Part shown: positions 62,721 to 64,000 of the stretch, one piece after another
How positions within the stretch are numbered: the stretch's first letter is position 1
Layout: each line of letters starts with the position of its first letter
Assembly (NCBI GenBank): GCA_964628465.1
Contig: CAZVOA010000017.1
Coordinates: 4,359-68,358 of the forward strand
Length of the DNA: 64,000 bases
Direction of reading: 5' to 3'
Source: JAFGPS01 sp964628465
GTDB taxonomy: Bacteria; Planctomycetota; Phycisphaerae; Sedimentisphaerales; Anaerobacaceae
Notes under the pieces: model-generated
Databases searched by the model: none
The model's input: only the letters and a program-made list of their open reading frames with translations
What the model was told of the DNA's origin: nothing
Translations under genes and position numbers: made by a program

Positions 62721-63670
62721 CTAATTGAATTCCTCCTGTTTTCATTTTCTCGGTCAAGGGCTATCCATTCCTCTTTTGTTTTACGCGGTACATTTTCTAA
62801 ACGCTGAATTGCCCATTCATTATACTCATGAGACAGATCACAACCAAACCATCTTCGCCCCAATTGCTCAGCAACAACAATTGTCGTACCAGATCCTGAA
62901 AACGGATCAAGAACCAAATCATTGGGATTGGAAGATGCCAAGATAAGTTTGCGTAAAAGTTCTTCTGGTTTTTGTGTCAGGTGTGGCGTTTTTTCTTCCA
63001 TACCATTACATGTTGTGGGCACTTCGATAATATCCTTAGGCTTCGCTCCTTTTGGGTGTGGGGTCCAAATATCCCTGCGTTTCCCCCCATTACAATACTG
63101 GCTTGTCTCTGCTTGCGGATGAGATGGATATTTGAGCGTATGTCTCCCATAGGGGATACGAATATCATCTATATTCATAGTGAAATTGGAACTTTTTCTA
63201 AGATGTAAAATGCTCTCATGTGATCGTCCCCAGTCTTTACCTAAGTTGGCTTTGTTCTTATAATACCATACTAACCACTTGCACCCTTTGAAATATTTCA
63301 TAGAAGGGTGTTTTAGGTCTGCAAGAATTTCGGAAAAACCAAAGATATAGAGTGTCCCAGTTTTTTTTAGAACACGCGAAGCCTCACTAATCCATTGCAT
63401 AGACCATTCGATATATTTTTCTTGGCTTTCAAATTTATCCCAATCTGCTTTTTTGATATTGTAAGGCGGATCTGCAAAAACAAGATCAATGGTTTCGCTC
63501 GAAAGGCTTTTTAACCATTCGATACTATCTCCTTCATACAAAATATTATCTTTGTTTTTGTAGACAGGGTAAAAAGAATCCGTAATATGCAAGGACAACC
63601 GTTCTCCACGCATTGAAGGCTCAAAAAGTCGTGGTTGTAATATTTCCGGTTTCAATTTTTTAACAGGCAT
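62717..63670 (-). CDS. DNA adenine/cytosine-N4 methyltransferase (type II RM)
   Basis: 317 residues, N6/N4 amino-methyltransferase. Catalytic motif IV DPPY at 67-70 (FADPPYNIKKADW) precedes the SAM motif I FSGSG at 257-261 with GRRWFGCDL after it, the order of the beta class. The middle part (about 100-220) is the target-recognition region. DPPY could fit N6-adenine or N4-cytosine methylation. It overlaps the restriction gene by four bases and protects host DNA from it. No controller gene is present. Confidence 0.93.
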   Translation of the reverse strand: MPVKKLKPEILQPRLFEPSMRGERLSLHITDSFYPVYKNKDNILYEGDSIEWLKSLSSETIDLVFADPPYNIKKADWDKFESQEKYIEWSMQWISEASRVLKKTGTLYIFGFSEILADLKHPSMKYFKGCKWLVWYYKNKANLGKDWGRSHESILHLRKSSNFTMNIDDIRIPYGRHTLKYPSHPQAETSQYCNGGKRRDIWTPHPKGAKPKDIIEVPTTCNGMEEKTPHLTQKPEELLRKLILASSNPNDLVLDPFSGSGTTIVVAEQLGRRWFGCDLSHEYNEWAIQRLENVPRKTKEEWIALDRENENRRNSIR

Positions 63671-63912
63671 TCATTGACCTTTTATTTTTACCACTCAACA
63701 ATGTTTGTACGGTTTCTTCACAACACCCTTGGTTTGTGATATTACCATAGTTTTTAATAATTGTAAGAAATCTATAATAAATTTTACGTCCGACTCCTTT
63801 TGTTTACAAAATATCGTTTTTTCGTAAAAGGTCAATAAGAAAAAGCGGATGAGGTATTTTATTTTGACAGGTCCCTTGGACTCCATGGGAGATAAATAGG
63901 TTTAATTGAATT
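63671..63912. other. AT-rich gap, no gene seen
   Basis: 242 bases upstream of the methyltransferase on its strand. The one short frame here (63695-63886, minus) has no ribosome site or recognisable feature. It must hold the promoter for the restriction-modification operon. Confidence 0.5.
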
Positions 63913-64000
63913 TTATATTTTGATTGCGGCTTTGCCGGGCTGGGCGAATTCGTGAAGATATGAAGAAAGGGCATCCTGTAGTATAATTTGGGTGTTTTGT
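63913..64000 (-). CDS. C-terminal end of a gene running in from the right edge
   Basis: The minus-strand frame is open from the window edge to TAA at 63913-63915 (28 codons). It ends LHEFAQPGKAAIKI, with GC content and codon use that look more like native genes than the restriction-modification block. Too short to assign a family. Confidence 0.4.
   Translation of the reverse strand, partial: QNTQIILQDALSSYLHEFAQPGKAAIKI

Noticed and set aside
63695..63886. A 63-codon minus-strand frame upstream of the restriction-modification genes
   Set aside because: No ribosome site and AT-rich random-like sequence; more likely promoter region.

Overview
This window looks like a chromosomal piece of a Planctomycetota bacterium, probably an anaerobe of the class Phycisphaerae (order Sedimentisphaerales). 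This is inferred from gene content, not from a marker gene. The pointers are a very large secreted protease/beta-helix protein with a dockerin-like domain, a secretin with a Gly/Met/Tyr-rich insert, a pilMNO-type pseudopilus cluster with a LamG-bearing minor pseudopilin, HAF-repeat and PQQ-propeller proteins, and an NAD(P)-linked [NiFe]-hydrogenase under a Rex repressor. Base composition is moderately AT-rich. No rRNA, tRNA or CRISPR was seen.

Layout. (1) 1-2756, minus strand: a sensor kinase, a single-domain response regulator and a truncated GAF protein. (2) 2814-12680, minus strand: a type IV pilus/type II secretion-like operon with two GspG-like pilins, GspI-, GspJ- and GspK-like minor pseudopilins (the last fused to LamG), a GspH-like pilin, PilM, PilN, PilO, a GspC/PilP-like protein and a secretin. 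The motor ATPase, platform protein and prepilin peptidase are not in the window. (3) 13379-20420, minus strand: rex, hydB, hydG, hydD, hydA, a maturation protease, then a response regulator and a kinase with a RegB-like quinone-site motif. A sigma70-like promoter and a near-consensus Rex operator lie upstream of rex, so this reads as one redox-controlled unit. (4) 20581-21339: tsaB. (5) 21630-35746, plus strand: a second secretin of more than 1100 residues, the 3115-residue subtilase/beta-helix/collagen-like/dockerin protein, and a membrane TPR-like protein. (6) 35810-40746: accessory genes, including a CPBP protease with a possible ATT start, a lone FkbH-like enzyme and an endonuclease III-like glycosylase.

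(7) 40834-50838: housekeeping genes metG, ricT, holB, tmk and tyrS, mixed with a hexaheme cytochrome c, a Tat-exported DUF362 protein, a cupin and a 58-residue membrane protein. (8) 50960-56088, minus strand: a PQQ-propeller protein, a lipoprotein, a decayed copy of the PQQ gene start, two paralogous LRR membrane proteins and a secreted repeat protein. (9) 56358-60575: plsC, cmk, a GAF-SpoIIE phosphatase, a HAF-repeat protein and acylphosphatase. (10) 60777-63670: an AT-rich methyltransferase-like gene and a type II restriction-modification pair that look acquired.

Short dispersed palindromic repeats of at least five families sit in the intergenic gaps. The best candidates for new biology are the secretin plus giant-protein pair at 21.6-34.6 kb, the LamG-tipped pseudopilus, and the Rex/RegB-like control of the hydrogenase operon.
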